NCBI GenBank assembly: GCA_021432635.1
Contig: MU270018.1
Coordinates: forward strand, 1,118,796 to 1,182,795
DNA: 64,000 nt
Direction: 5' to 3'
Source of the DNA: Thozetella sp. PMI_491
Taxonomy: Eukaryota; Ascomycota; Sordariomycetes; Chaetosphaeriales; Chaetosphaeriaceae
A model generated the notes under the pieces. The model did no database searches. It had not been told where the DNA came from and worked only from the letters and a program-made list of their open reading frames with translations. Positions within the stretch are counted from its first letter, which is position 1, and the number at the start of each line of letters is the position of its first letter. The translations under genes and the position numbers were made by a program. Positions 23,564 through 35,700 of the stretch are shown here, in pieces.

Positions 23564-25542
23564 TCAATCGTCGCTTCCAACACCCGTGCCAACACCCGGC
23601 TGGGCCTTCTTGGCGCTGCAGATATCATCAACTCTCAACAAGAGGCAGGCGGCCTAAGGTAACACTAGTTAGTCGCCTCGGTCTGTAGAAATGTACTCGT
23701 AAGAAAGCTGGAGGGGGGATGATCTTACCTCCACCGCCGTCTTCATGCTCTGCACCTTGATGGCCTCAGGCTCCCACACGCCGTACTCTTTCATATCGGC
23801 TATCTTGCCGTCATCTCCGTTGATGCCCCACGAGCTCTTGCCCTCAGCATGCTTCGCCCGCAGATCGGTAAGCACCCTGACGGGGCTCTTGCCGGCGTTC
23901 TGGATGAGGGTACGGGGGATGACCTCCAGGGCCTCGGCCACCGCTTTGTATGGCCACTGCTGGACCCCTTCGATGCTCTTCGCTAGCTGGTTCAGCCGCA
24001 CCGAGACAGCCATCTCGGTGGCACCGCCTCCAGGCGATAACCTGGGGTGGAACATGACGTTCCGCGCAACACCCATAGCGTCCTGTAGATTTCGCTCAAT
24101 CTCGTTCAGGACGTCCTTCGAAGGTCCCCTGAGGAGAATCGTGCACGCCTTAGGGTTCTGACACTTGGTGAGGAAAGTGAAGTATTCATCGCCGATCTTC
24201 TCGATCTCGAACAAGCCACACTGCGTGCCGACGTCAGATTCTTGGAGGTCCTCCACCCTGTTGACAATGGTAGCCCCTGTTGCCCGCGCTATCCGGTTGT
24301 TGTCGGTCTTGCGGACGCGCCGGAGAGCAGTCACATTCGACTTCATCAAGTAGTGTTGCGCGAGATCTAGTATGGTTAGTGCTTGTTCTAGAAAGCAAGA
24401 GGAGACACCAGCGCGGTGCACTAGGCGCTTAAGGCCTGATGCGACTCACCAGAAACTCCCTTCTCTGTGATGACCAAATCCGGGTTGAGCGCCAGGATGG
24501 ACTCGCACATGGCCTTGACCTGCTCCTCCTCGATCTGGAGAATGCGATTCCAGTCCTCCTCCTTGGTAATCTCAATGTTGGTCTGAGACTCGCCCTTCTT
24601 GTACTCAAGCGTGCAGTCGAGCAGGATAATTCGCGGGTTCACGATCTTGCGACGCATCTTCGGGTGCGTGATGTCCTTGTTTAGCATAACGCCGTCGAGC
24701 ACCCGGCTATCCTCGATCTCGCCTCCGGGCACTTTCTCTACGCGGGCGTAGCGCTTGATGTCCACTTCCTTCTTACCCGGACCCACGTCCCAAGCGACAG
24801 TGCGAACAGCCTTCAGGGCCAAGCTGCACATCAGCTGGGCCCATCGTGACACGAACTTGGTGCCGATAGACGAGTTTATGAGCCCGTACATGGCTTTATC
24901 GTCGTTTATGTCAATCGGAAGCGAGATTTCGTCGATGATGTCGAGCGCGTCCTTGAGCGCACGCTTGAAGGCCTGGATGATCACGACAGGATGGATGTTG
25001 CGCTCGAGGTGGGGGAGGGCTTGCGCGAGGATCTCGCCAGCTGTTTGAGCCAGTCAGTTGTATGCGTGAGAGACAGCGGAGATCCACAGTCTCAAGAGCA
25101 CCTACCCAGGATAATGACGGTCGTGGTTCCATCACCAACTTCCTCGTCTTGTGTCCGACTGAGCTCGATCATGCTTTTGGCGGCAGGATGTGATACCTCG
25201 ATCTCTCGAAGAATGGCGTGGCCATCATTGGTGAGCACGATACCTCCCATCGGATCCAAAAGCATCTTGAGCATGGCCTTGGGCCCAAGGCACGATCGGA
25301 TGATGTCGGCGACACTGGCGGGGTCAGAATAGCTCGGGCGCGGTGGGCAGGATCCGCGGGACGAAGGGATCTCTGCTTACGTTTTGGCAGCTGCGATGTT
25401 CGACAGCTGGGCTTTCCGGCCAGTCTGTCTCTCACCCTGCTGGGTATCTGTATGACTTGGTCAGCAGACGAGTCTTGCTCCAAGAGCTTGGAGCTCATCA
25501 CAAAAGAATAAACATACTCATAACCAGCACCGGCGCCTGCAT
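23564..25542 (-). CDS. CCT3: T-complex protein 1 subunit gamma (CCT3)
   Basis: Six exons (25542-25518, 25447-25381, 25314-25106, 25040-24450, 24366-23729, 23653-23564) give 539 residues, the normal length for CCT subunits. It is one of the eight subunits of the cytosolic TRiC/CCT ring that folds actin, tubulin and other proteins using ATP. Group II chaperonin signatures are intact: NDGHAILREIEVSHPAAK (60-77), the nucleotide-binding GDGTTT (91-96) and the SPGGGATEMAVS block in the intermediate/equatorial return. The N-terminus MQAPVLVMN and the whole sequence fit subunit gamma rather than another CCT subunit. The first exon is only 25 nt. The last exon encodes a short tail ending GVGTGVGSDD. 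The phase is consistent at all five junctions. A heat-shock-type element lies next to the start codon. Confidence 0.95.
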
Positions 25543-25560
25543 CTTGTCTGCCTGCTTAAT

Positions 25561-25584
25561 TTCTCGAAAAGAGGTTCTCGTGAA
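25561..25584 (-). promoter_or_regulatory. Possible heat-shock element at the CCT3 start
   Basis: A perfect inverted pair TTCTCGAA (25561-25568; TTCnnGAA form) is followed by TTC (25575-25577) and GAA (25582-25584). This resembles the alternating nGAAn units bound by heat-shock factor. It lies only 19-42 bp upstream of the CCT3 ATG, so it would sit in the leader or right at the transcription start. CCT genes are heat-shock-factor targets in several eukaryotes. Short motifs like this also occur by chance. Confidence 0.35.
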
Positions 25585-25772
25585 CTAGATAGCTGGATAC
25601 TCCAAGACCAAATGGCAACGAAGAAGGTTGCTGGGTTGCTGTCCACGGGTTTCCCTCCAGGCAGCTTCAAGGTGGGATGCTAGGTGCTTCGAAAAAGTCG
25701 CCCAGGAAAGCTTTGGAGCCTGCCCGCGTCCAAATAATTTTAGTGGGGCACGGATCAATACTGCTTCCGTAT

Positions 25773-25784
25773 AACCCTAACCCC
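25773..25784. promoter_or_regulatory. Telomere-repeat-like box upstream of CCT3
   Basis: AACCCTAACCCC lies about 230 bp upstream of the CCT3 ATG. It contains the ARCCCTAA core recognised in yeasts by Tbf1-type factors at promoters. Two partial copies of the telomere unit are too few to be a telomere remnant. A regulatory role is inference only. Confidence 0.25.
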
Positions 25785-26719
25785 TGTGCAACACACCCGT
25801 GCTTACACTGGCCTCCCCTAATATACATTATAATGTTGCGGAAGTAGAGCTGCCTTCATTGAGCAGGTGGTAAGATCACAGCACGGCAGATAAGGCCCAT
25901 ACATAGTTTAGAAGCAGCCACGCCATTCTTGCTATTATGTATCGTCGCATCTCAATGTAATTGTGAGTACACACAGAGGATCCACGAGACGAACACACAG
26001 GACTATCCAAGTCGACTGTTGATGGTCCATGGGAGCTTGGCTGCATCGCTACAAGGTAGTAGAGGCCAGTCGTGCTCCCGATCCCTAGCACCCCTACCCG
26101 GAAACTCCGAACCAATATACCGACGACTATTTCGTGACTCAAATCAAATACATTCCCCTTCATCCATCCAGACCAAAGCCAGACCAGCTAGATGCTGTTA
26201 CGTCCCAGTAAAGAAACCCATAATGTGCGACCCTCCCACCTAGATTATTCGAGTGCAGTCCGTCCAGCCTGGCAGCATGAGTTCCCGGCCACGGGCCGGT
26301 GGCCGGGCTGCAGTACCATCCGCCCATCTAGCTGCCCTTTTGACAGACCATCTCATCTCGCCCTGTCTATGCTCATGCTTAGGACCTCGGCACAGCGTGA
26401 CAGGCCCACGACCAAATATCTGGTCTATTTTCCTGGGTGAAAGTCGAGTAGAAGCAAAACATGAAACAGGAATAGAAGATTGCTCTACAGAGCATCTTTT
26501 ACATGGCCTGGAAGGATCGTTTAAGTATTAAAAAGCAAATAACCCTGGTGAGTTCGTACCCTCGGCTGAACGCCTCGCATGCCACCCAGGCAACGTGTAT
26601 GCTTCGTCCGCAAAGCCGAATGCTGGTCTTCGACGCCGATGAAAATGCAACCCTATGTGGTGATTGGAATGTGTGGTTAATACCGACAGGGCACGGAAGA
26701 AAGGGCGGCTTCCGTCCAC

Positions 26720-29700
26720 CTAGAAGAACTGTGAGAGGGCGTCACTAAGCGCCACGAAATCCACAGGCTTGGTGATGTAGTCACTGAAGCCGGCCTCTAC
26801 ACACTTCTCCTGAACGTCTGACATGACGTTCGCGGAGAGAGCAATGATGGGCATTGTGTTCTTGATATCGTGCTGGGCCTCCCAGTCTCGAATTTCGCGG
26901 CACGTTTGGTATCCGTCTTTCCGCGGCATATGTAAGTCGCACTAGATGGGTTTCGCAGTCAGAAACGTCATCCAGCTAATAGCCCCGGGGGAAGGCGGGT
27001 GAGACCTACCAGGATCAGAGAAAAGTACCCGTGGGGTTGAGCAAAGACCTTGTCGATGCATTCTACGCCATCCCCGGCAACCTCTACCTCCACGCCAACC
27101 TTTTTGAGGTACTTTTGCAGGACCTTTTGATTGACAGGATTGTCCTCGACGAGGAGTACTTTGTACCCTTTGTTGCCCATCCGCTTCTGGGCTACCAGGT
27201 AGCTCTGCTTCTGTTCCTCAACCACTCGCTGGGCCGTGGATCGATTGTGGTCCATGCTTTGCTCCCGTTCTTTGGCAGGGTCGAAAATCACTGCAAAACG
27301 GGATGTCTTCATGGGCTTAGAGATGTAAGCTACCTTACCGTTGGAGAACAGCCCTTCATCCTCGGTGCCCGAGACTTGCTTCAGAAGGGTTTGCTTCAGA
27401 ACCGAGTCGGTAGCAACGAGAATTGTTGTGCGGCCTACCATCCCGACAGCCACAATCTCTCGTACGAGATCAATAATTTGCTTGACTTCGGGAAGGTTCA
27501 CGACGATGTGTGTGAAAATAACTGGATCGTCGCCGCCAATCAGTCTTTGTGCTTCTTCACCAGATCCAAGAGCCGTAATTTGATGAGGAATATCCTTGGG
27601 TAAGGTCATCTCTATATGCTGCGTCGTCGCCCATCGGCTGTGTTTCTGCGGGCAAACGACCAAGATCGAATACATCGGGGGCCTAAAGTCTCCCAATCCC
27701 GCGGAAGGAGGCTCGGTGCTTGGTGTTGGTGTAGCACCTGGTGAGCTCTTTCCAGAGGGTATCTCGAGCTTCATCTGCGAGATGTCGTGGCCGCTAGCCC
27801 TCGCAGCTTCGCTGAAGCGAGCAAGACCGGCATTGATCGAAGACATGGATGACCTCTCTGTTGTGTGGGTACGACCCGAGTGGACCGATGGCTCTGAGCT
27901 TCCGCTAGAACCCAGTGCGGGGGACACAAAGTCGGGATCCGTGTGCAAAGGGCTGTCTGTCGGCGTCTGGCGAAACGGGAGTGCTCGGCTTTGAGAAAGC
28001 TGCTGCAGGACGGGTACGGGCTCTTGTATTGGCTTGGGCGCTAGGATGTCTCGGGGGCTTGCCGGGCCCTCTGGGTGGTCGGCGGCTGTCGGAAGACTGA
28101 ACCTGGCCGAGAAAGTGAATGTCGACCCTTCTCCCGGCACCGCCACACCGTCCATCTTTCCGCCATGTAGCTCAGCCAGCTGCCTTGAGATGACCAAGCC
28201 AAGGCCGCTGCCTCCATGCTGGCGTGTGCTACTCCCATCGATTTGGCTAAACGGCTTGAAGATCAACTCAGCCTCCTTACTAGTGAAGCCTCGTCCGGTG
28301 TCGATAACGGCAAATTCAAGCATGATTTCGTTTTCTTGGGGTACCTCGCTTTCCGGCAGCGCGACCTTGCAGTGGCTGAAAACCTCACCGGCGCTGGTGA
28401 ACTTGATAGCGTTACCAATGACGTTGAGAAGGATTTGTCGTATGCGGACCTTGTCACCCTTGATCCAAGTCGGGACGTTCGGCTCAACAACGTAGTTGAG
28501 CTCTAGCCGCTTCGCGATCGCCATAGTGGAGACCAATTCATTCACATCCTCAATTAGAGAACGGATGCGGAACCATTCGAAGTTGAGCTTCATCATGCCA
28601 GCATCCACCTTTGACAAGTCGAGGATATCGTTGATGATCATCAACAAACTGTTAGCGCTCGTCTGAATCGTGTTGGTGTAATCTCTTTGCTCCTCGTTGA
28701 GTATTGTGTCTTGCAAGAAGCTCACCATGCCGGATATGCCGATCAACGGGGTGCGGATTTCGTGGGACATGTTGCTCAAAAACCGTCCCTTAGATTCCAT
28801 GGCCTCCTTGAGCTTGGTCTCGAGGAGCTTGAGGTCATTGATGTCCGTCGCCGACCCGAAATAGGAACTGGCGCCACTTCCGAAGTCGATATTATCGATC
28901 TCGACGCATCGAACTAGGTGCCAGCGGTACTCCCCGCCCTTGGATCGCAAGCGAATCTCGGTTGTGTATGACAGGCGGCCGCTGCTGTCGCGCTCAACTT
29001 TGATGATACCTTTCTTGGCCAATTCCGTGAGGTTTACTGACGGGAGGTCGTAGACCGAGCTGCCACTAGAGCTATTCCGCGAGAGGGCGGGAGGGATGAG
29101 GCCCCTCCCAGCCAATACTGCAGCAATCTTGGGTGATGGTGAGCCATCCGCTTGAGCCTTGTGAATAACTTTGGAGACTGGCGTGGATGGCCGCTCGGTT
29201 CCAGTCGGGATGCGACACTTAGCGAGGTCCTCAGGATGGACGTGATCCATGAAGCCCAAGCCCAGCACGTCGTTGTCGCTCTGGCCAGTGTACGAGAGCC
29301 ACTGTTCGTTACAGAATGTGATGCCATCCTCCTCAGTGGCGGTGAATATTATTTGGGGGATCAGGTTTGCGAGTAGCCTATGCTTGGCCTCTGACGCCTC
29401 AATCTCTTCCTGGCGAGCCGCTCGGAGCTCCGCGATATGCTGGTCATGAATATCCATGTAGGACCCGAGGAATTGGAGTATCACCCCGCGCTTGTCCTTA
29501 GAAGCGACAGCACGTGCGTAAAACCATCGGTAGGCCCCGTCGAAGCGCTTAATTCGAACAGTCCTGGAGAATTGCTCTCCGGTCCGGACCGAGTGGCTCC
29601 AGGCCCGCAGATACTCTTCTCGGTCGTCGGGATGAATGCTTCCCCATGGATCCGCCGCCAGATCGCCAGAGCTCTGGCCACGATACGAGAGGAAACGGCT

Positions 29701-32700
29701 ATTCACCCACACGATTTCGCCTGTCTGCGGCAGAGCCACAAACACGTGAGCAGGGAGAGAGTCGAGAATGAGGCTCTTCAGCCGGTCGGAAGGAGGTGTC
29801 ATATCAGTCTGTGACATCGAACCACTGCGAGATGGTGGCTGGGTCTGCGGTGGTCCTTTCCCAATGATGGAATTCTGAGGCAAAGACTGGAAGGTGGACG
29901 AGAAATCAGCGCCGTACGAGTGGAGCTGGGTGTGTTTGTGATGGCCAGCAGAAGTTGGAGTAGGAGTTTTCTTGATATTGTCGGTTGCGGTCAGCACATT
30001 GTTCGTCACCGCGCCCGGGCCTCTCTCCTCCCTCGTGGCCTGTTCTTGTGATTCTTTCGAGGCCGGTCGTCTCTGCTGCATGCTACCTGGCGCCAGGTCC
30101 TCCGGGTTCCGCAGCGAAGTATCCCCGGCACTGGGGGAATCAAGGGACCCGGGGCTGAGAATGGCCAGTTCTTGGCCCTTGCCTAGTGATAATCTGAGCG
30201 AGGATCTCTTCTCGCTATCCTTCGAATTCCTCCTCGTCCGCTGCACAGTATTCCCAGATCCCGATTTTGGCTTCGTTGTAAAATAGCTGTCACCACTAGT
30301 CATGCCGGGACTAGATGCCGACGCCGAAGTTCTCTTATCCAACACAAATCCTAGCGCTGCGGGATCCCATATGGGGGTACCGCCGGGAGAGTTGGCTGTG
30401 CTCCGCGTCGGTGCGGAGTAGTCGCTCGGACTTGTAATGCTGCCAGCCAAAGAGCCCCGGGACAGCAAATCCTCAGCGGGCAGGTAGCTCCATGAGGCCA
30501 GCCCGGTCGGATCTGCCAGAGGACGCCCATCGGGGCCAAGAGCCCCGAAGCCTGTTACAATCGGCCTTCGCTTTTGCAGCCCATTCAGCTCCACCTCTAG
30601 GTTCGTGTAATGCCTGCAAAGAGAGAAGGAGGTCGCGAGGTGAGGGGCAAGATGTTCGAGAGAGTGGCGTAGGTTTGACGGGTACGGAATGATCGGGCTG
30701 AGAATCGACAAGATTGCAATGGGTGCTTGCTTCTCCTTTTGTAGGGGAGGAGAATGCTCTGCGGCGAAATCATCCCCTTCCCCTAAACCGGGCCTCAACT
30801 TGCCCCTTGCAATCGACTTTCGCTCCATTGCGGCTGTATCTAATTTGAATCCGGGGTAGCGCTTTGATAGTAGAACGTGGGTGAGAGGAATGTGAAGAAC
30901 GGTCCACGAGTTGTCCACCCCGATGGCTTCTGGCGGCTTCAGGTTTGAGTAGCTCTGAGGGGGGGAGGACGGATTAAAAGAATCCTCATCAACTATGGCG
31001 TCCGTGAAAAAAGGGTTTTCGTTCGCATCGGCTCGGACAGCGGGAGACGGCGCGGGAGACTGAGACCATGGAGAGGGGGGCGCTTGCTCGAATTCCTCAT
31101 ACCTCGGGCTCGGTGGCTGGGGCTCATCTTCCATGCGAGACGCCGCTGTCTTTCCCTCACCTCCTTGGCCTTTGGCCAGTCGGCTTGCCGAAGCCTTTGC
31201 GCTGCTCAGTAAGGTGGATAGCTTTGATGCCGATTCAATTCGCGATTTCCGGCTCCTCTTGGCTGCTTCGGCGGACTTCGCCTGCCCTGCTGGCTTCGAC
31301 TCATGAGGATGGTTCTCGTCTAAGTAAGGATAGTTCCGAGTCAGCGCGATCACGCGTCCCCGTTCCAACACCCGAGTGACGCCGTTGTGATCGATCAAGG
31401 GGTCGGCTTCATAATCGAGAGCTTGGAGAACGTTCAGCACCTTCCCCTTGCTCTGGTCTGGAGCAGTGTATGACGCTTCCCAGCTCGGTATGCTTTGGCC
31501 CTCTTCCAGGGCATCATGTTCCTCTAGGGCTTTCTTGTTCAGACCAGTGCCTGTGCCGTCAACCTTGGGCGAAGTTTCAACTTGCACTGGGGCAGGGTAT
31601 GAGCTTTTGCTCCTTGTGGGCGGGCCGGGGCGACGAAGGCTGTTGGATGGCGTCCTCTCCGGCATTACCTTCTCTTTCCTATCCTCGTAGGACGTGAAGG
31701 AGTGTCGGTTCAGTAAGGGAGGCCGCATCGGTGATGGCTTCGGCTTGAGCAGTTCTTCTGACTGGGAGAATGCCTCCGACACATCGTCAGAGCTGCTCCG
31801 CATCATGCTTGAGCCGCGTGCCATGTAACCAAGACTGAGATCGTCCTCGGGGTGCGTATTGTATGTGGCTTTTTGACCCCAGGGCACGTTTTCTATGTCT
31901 GTGGAATCCGCTGGAATGGCCAGGGTCACTCTCTCGGCCTTGTAAATCTCGGTCATGATCTGGACAACTGTGTTCCACCACGCATCTAGGCCGGGTTCAG
32001 CAGAGAGCATCAACGTTAGCTCGTAGAGGTTCGGGCTTGGGAATTCATGTGGTTCTCCTGGTTGGGTGTAGCCATGCGGCAGAAAAGTGATCGTCGACGT
32101 GGGCGTAGACGAATTCGATAGAACGCTATCCTGGACTCGGGCACCCTCTATCGTTGGTGAAAGGATAGAAAATGACCGTTGGGCGGTGGACTGGGCGAAC
32201 CCAGGCGCCATGCGCGGGAAGGGATATGATGGTGTTCTTGCCGTAAATCCAGGGGTAGTCCCTCCTCGAATCGTGTTGCCTGACTCCGTCGAAGCCGTCG
32301 CAGGCTCCGAAGTCGATGGCGGCGGGGACATCGCTTCTTCCTCGATGGGAGACACCCTGGTCGGTTCCGAGGGAGTTTGCTGAACCCCTCTCGCGCTTCG
32401 TTCCCTGCGTTCCATGTCCCTGGCCAATCGTTCTCGGTACTGGCTGAGCTGCCACTGTGCGTCCATTTTGTCCGTTTCCACAGAGACCCTGCGATAGTCT
32501 TGTCCATCGTATGCGCCCAAGTCCCCTGCTGAAGTGAGCTCGCCCGACCGGTCGTCCTCCTGGTCGGCGCCCGTGTGGCCCGCGGATTGACGGATTCTCT
32601 CTAGCGCTTGGCTATCCTGGAACGCGACGGACCTCTTGCCCCAAGCCTGAAAGCCTGATCCGGGACTGTCGTGCGATACCAAGCCTTTCGCGCCTTCCGA

Positions 32701-32712
32701 TCGAGTGCTCAT
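26720..32712 (-). CDS. Large hybrid histidine kinase (GAF-like, two PAS, HisKA, HATPase, pseudo-receiver, receiver)
   Basis: A long exon (32712-27010) and a short last exon (26941-26720) across a 68-bp intron encode 1974 residues from the first in-frame ATG. Two segments near 230-290 and 600-735 look like a GAF domain split by a low-complexity insert. Two PAS domains follow (about 970-1090 and 1105-1280), then HisKA with NMSHEIRTP and phospho-acceptor His1317, HATPase with DTGRGF and GGSGLGL, a degenerate receiver-like stretch (about 1677-1806) and a true receiver (VLLVEDN, Asp1903 in LCDLHMP, Lys1959). It should autophosphorylate and pass phosphate to Asp1903, then through an Hpt protein into the osmotic/oxidative stress relay. 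The start is uncertain: the frame stays open for 149 codons upstream without an ATG, and a good acceptor (AG at 32936-32935) suggests a further 5' exon. No membrane segment is convincing, so it is probably cytosolic. Group membership within fungal kinases is unresolved. Confidence 0.88.
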
Positions 32713-35700
32713 TTGTCGCAACGGTCCGCCAGAGTGCCGGAGAAAGTCGTCCTCATCTCCCTTCAGAGCGAAATAAATACCAGTCGGAATCGCAACCCCT
32801 CGGTCGGTATCGGCGGGGGACCAGAGTTTGGCGCTCGAAGCTGTGGTGCTCCAGCGCGAGTGTTGTGAGGCCCTCTTGACCGGGGGGATGGGGATCCCTT
32901 CTAATGACGTTGGCCAATCTGGCGGGCGGGCCTCCTGCACCGCAAAACAAGGCCTCGCGGTCGCCTCCAAGCCCAGAGAATTGATCGTAGCCGTCAGGAA
33001 GCTCCCTATATTCGACACGATCGCAACCCACCAAGGCCAAATCGAAACTAGGGACACTGGTGCGAATTTTTGGGTGATGCAGTGAGATTGAGTGTAGTGT
33101 CGAGGGGAGTGCGAGCGTAAAGTTGGCCAACCCAGGTGGGCTAGGTACACTGCTACCAATTATGACGTAGGGTCCCAGGATGAGCGAGGCGAGGCGGAGG
33201 CAGGGGCGACGACCCCTTTCTTCACAACAGTCGGACGGCGAGAACAAGACAACGAGTCGCGAACAAAACAAACAACAGGAAGAGGCTCGTACTGGTCAAG
33301 GGATCCAACATCCAAAAACACCGCGAGCTTCCGTCCAATCTGCCTTTGCTAGAGTGCGACTCTATACGGACTAGGTCGACGGTGCATCTCGGGGACGGGG
33401 CGCTGGGTGCTGGGTGCCTCCTTCCATGGCAGGCTCCTGCCATGTCCTCAATGCGCTACCGGCCAACTCCACTTATTAACCGATGCTAAACAGACACCAA
33501 ATTCCCGTCTTTCTTCTCAATTCTTCATCTGACGCTCTAATTCCTGCCCGTGTAGGCACCCGTGCCACCACTATTGCAACGCCCCCCCCTTTCCCCGTCG
33601 TTTTTTTTTTTTAGATCTGGCCCTCCGCCCTCAGCTTTTTAGCTACGGTTTGTCTCGAGATTATTCTAGGTGCTGTGTGACCGCCCGGGTTTCCTCGCAA
33701 CAGTCTCGCATCCAACATAATCGCTCCAGTATGGCGGCTGGGCAGTCGCCGGTGCGAGACGGAGCGGGAGGGGGTTGGGGATGGGGATGGGATTGGCGCC
33801 AAATGGAACCAAATTCTTCCCAGATCAGAGCAGAAGCCCCTTGGTACCAATCCACCAACACTGGCCAACCTAGCAGGGTGTGCCACTCCAAGCGACCGAC
33901 CTTTGGGGCAAAGGAGGGGTGGTAATCGCGAACCGGGAGCCTGACCGGTAGACACGGCTTGCCAAGGGAGAAGATTCTTTCCAAGCCTTCACCGATATTC
34001 TCGGGCGCCCTTGCTCTTCTCAGCCTCTTCGCGAATTATCCCCGCCATCCGTTTCCAACGCGAATAGTCCAAGAAGCCTTCTTGCATTCTTCCAACCCCC
34101 ACTTCATTGGGTACAAGCCCAAGCTTCGCGCCATGTCGAGCCTGCCATGACCGCCTGCCCCTTACTTAGCAGTCTTTAGAGCCTTGACTCGTAGCAACAC
34201 CCCGACTGGACGAGTTGTGACCTCGTGTCAGATTTCGAACTATTCCTCAGTACCAGACCTAGGTGCGTGCACTACGTAATGATTAGGGCAGACTAGGCCC
34301 TCGCCTAGCCCATTCGCCCTACATTGTCGTTGCCGGCGGGCTCAACAAGCTACTGTTTCCACCCATCGCTTTTTTCGCGAGATGTCAACCCCTCCTTCCC
34401 TCCCAATGAGATACGGAAGACTGCTTGCTTCGGGCGATAGCACGGCAGCGAGGGCGGTCAAACAGAGCACATGATGTCAACATTGGCGACGTGTCTCGGG
34501 AGTGGAGGGCCGCTTCGATTTAGGAAGCAAACCTCTAGAGTCCGATCATCTCCACCGGGCCTTTAGCGTCCACACCCCTCTCTATCTTCGGTGCTACGAA
34601 AATGAGCCCCCAAAAATTGAGACGGCAGTCAAGCTTGACTGCCAACAGTCAGGAGGGCCTTGCCGCTGACTCTGGAGACGAGCCTTAAAAGCGCCTCCCC
34701 GCTCCCCTACTACTAGTAGAGAGATCAAGCAAGCCATGGTAAATGTGTGCCGAGAGCTTTACTCCAAGGTTAATGCGATGCATACGCAGATACGCAGCAC
34801 CCAAACCTCCGGGTTACTCACTATCTCGGGAGAGCAAGTGCAATACTACGTTGAGGGAAATTTTGTCTCAATCAGACGTCGAACCAGCTGTTTTCAACTT
34901 GAGCTTTCAGATCGCCATTGGAGTGGAGAGGATTGGGCACCAGTCTCGAAATCGTTCACACTGAGCGCCATCGTGGCAATTGGGGTGATGCGCATGACCT
35001 ACCAATCGAAGGCCCCCATTAACCCTTGTCAGTACCCCGGGAGATGACGTCAATCTGCTTAGGCCCACGTCAGCGGCGCTCATCCTGGCAGCTGTGTCCA
35101 GCCAAGCACCTGGAAGCGCAGCCCCTTGCAGAACCTAAACGAAATTCTCTTCTCCAGCCGCAGGAAGTCGTGCTGCGTCTCTAAGCTCTGGAAAGAGCAT
35201 CGATTTGTTGAAATTTGCTAGGTGTAGGTGTACGAGGGTCCATGGCCATCCTGCATTGCACCACCCTCGCTCGTTTTTATGTGTGTTCCTGTGCCGGCAC
35301 ATTGCTTCTTACGCCACTGTGCAACGGCGGAGCGCATAAACATGAGGGGGCCCCGGATCTATCCACCCATCGCAAATTATATCCGGAGTGACAGATCGAG
35401 CTAGGCTGACTTGGAACCTGCTACTGTGGTATCGATCGTAACGGCAAGAACACGCTTTCCCCCCTGGATCCCGGGAGCACTGCCAAGTTGAGGGTAGTCG
35501 TCGAGGAATGCAACGCGGCACCCCGTATTAATAAGGGGTGGGATCCCAATTGATCTCGGACGGATCAGTCGGGCCCGTACCTATGCTTGTAGCCTCAAAT
35601 AACAAGACCCTTCGAAAACTTGCTGGTCCCATAGTCCAAGGATGGAACTTGGGCAGGATTCGGGTAAGAAAGTGGGCAGCAGCCGGCGAGCAACCGTGGC

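Larger units (their letters stand above)
25543..26719. other. Intergenic: CCT3 promoter and histidine-kinase 3' flank
   Basis: Both neighbours are on the minus strand. The part next to 25543 is the CCT3 promoter and leader; the part near 26400-26719 is probably the histidine-kinase 3' untranslated region and is less G+C-rich. No gene is seen. Two possible regulatory sites are listed separately. Confidence 0.55.

Noticed and set aside
32713-33159. Kinase N-terminal extension with a hydrophobic segment near 33010-33040
   Set aside because: The extension has no ATG (its apparent first codon is TTG), and the hydrophobic part lies upstream of a likely splice acceptor, so a membrane anchor is not supported.
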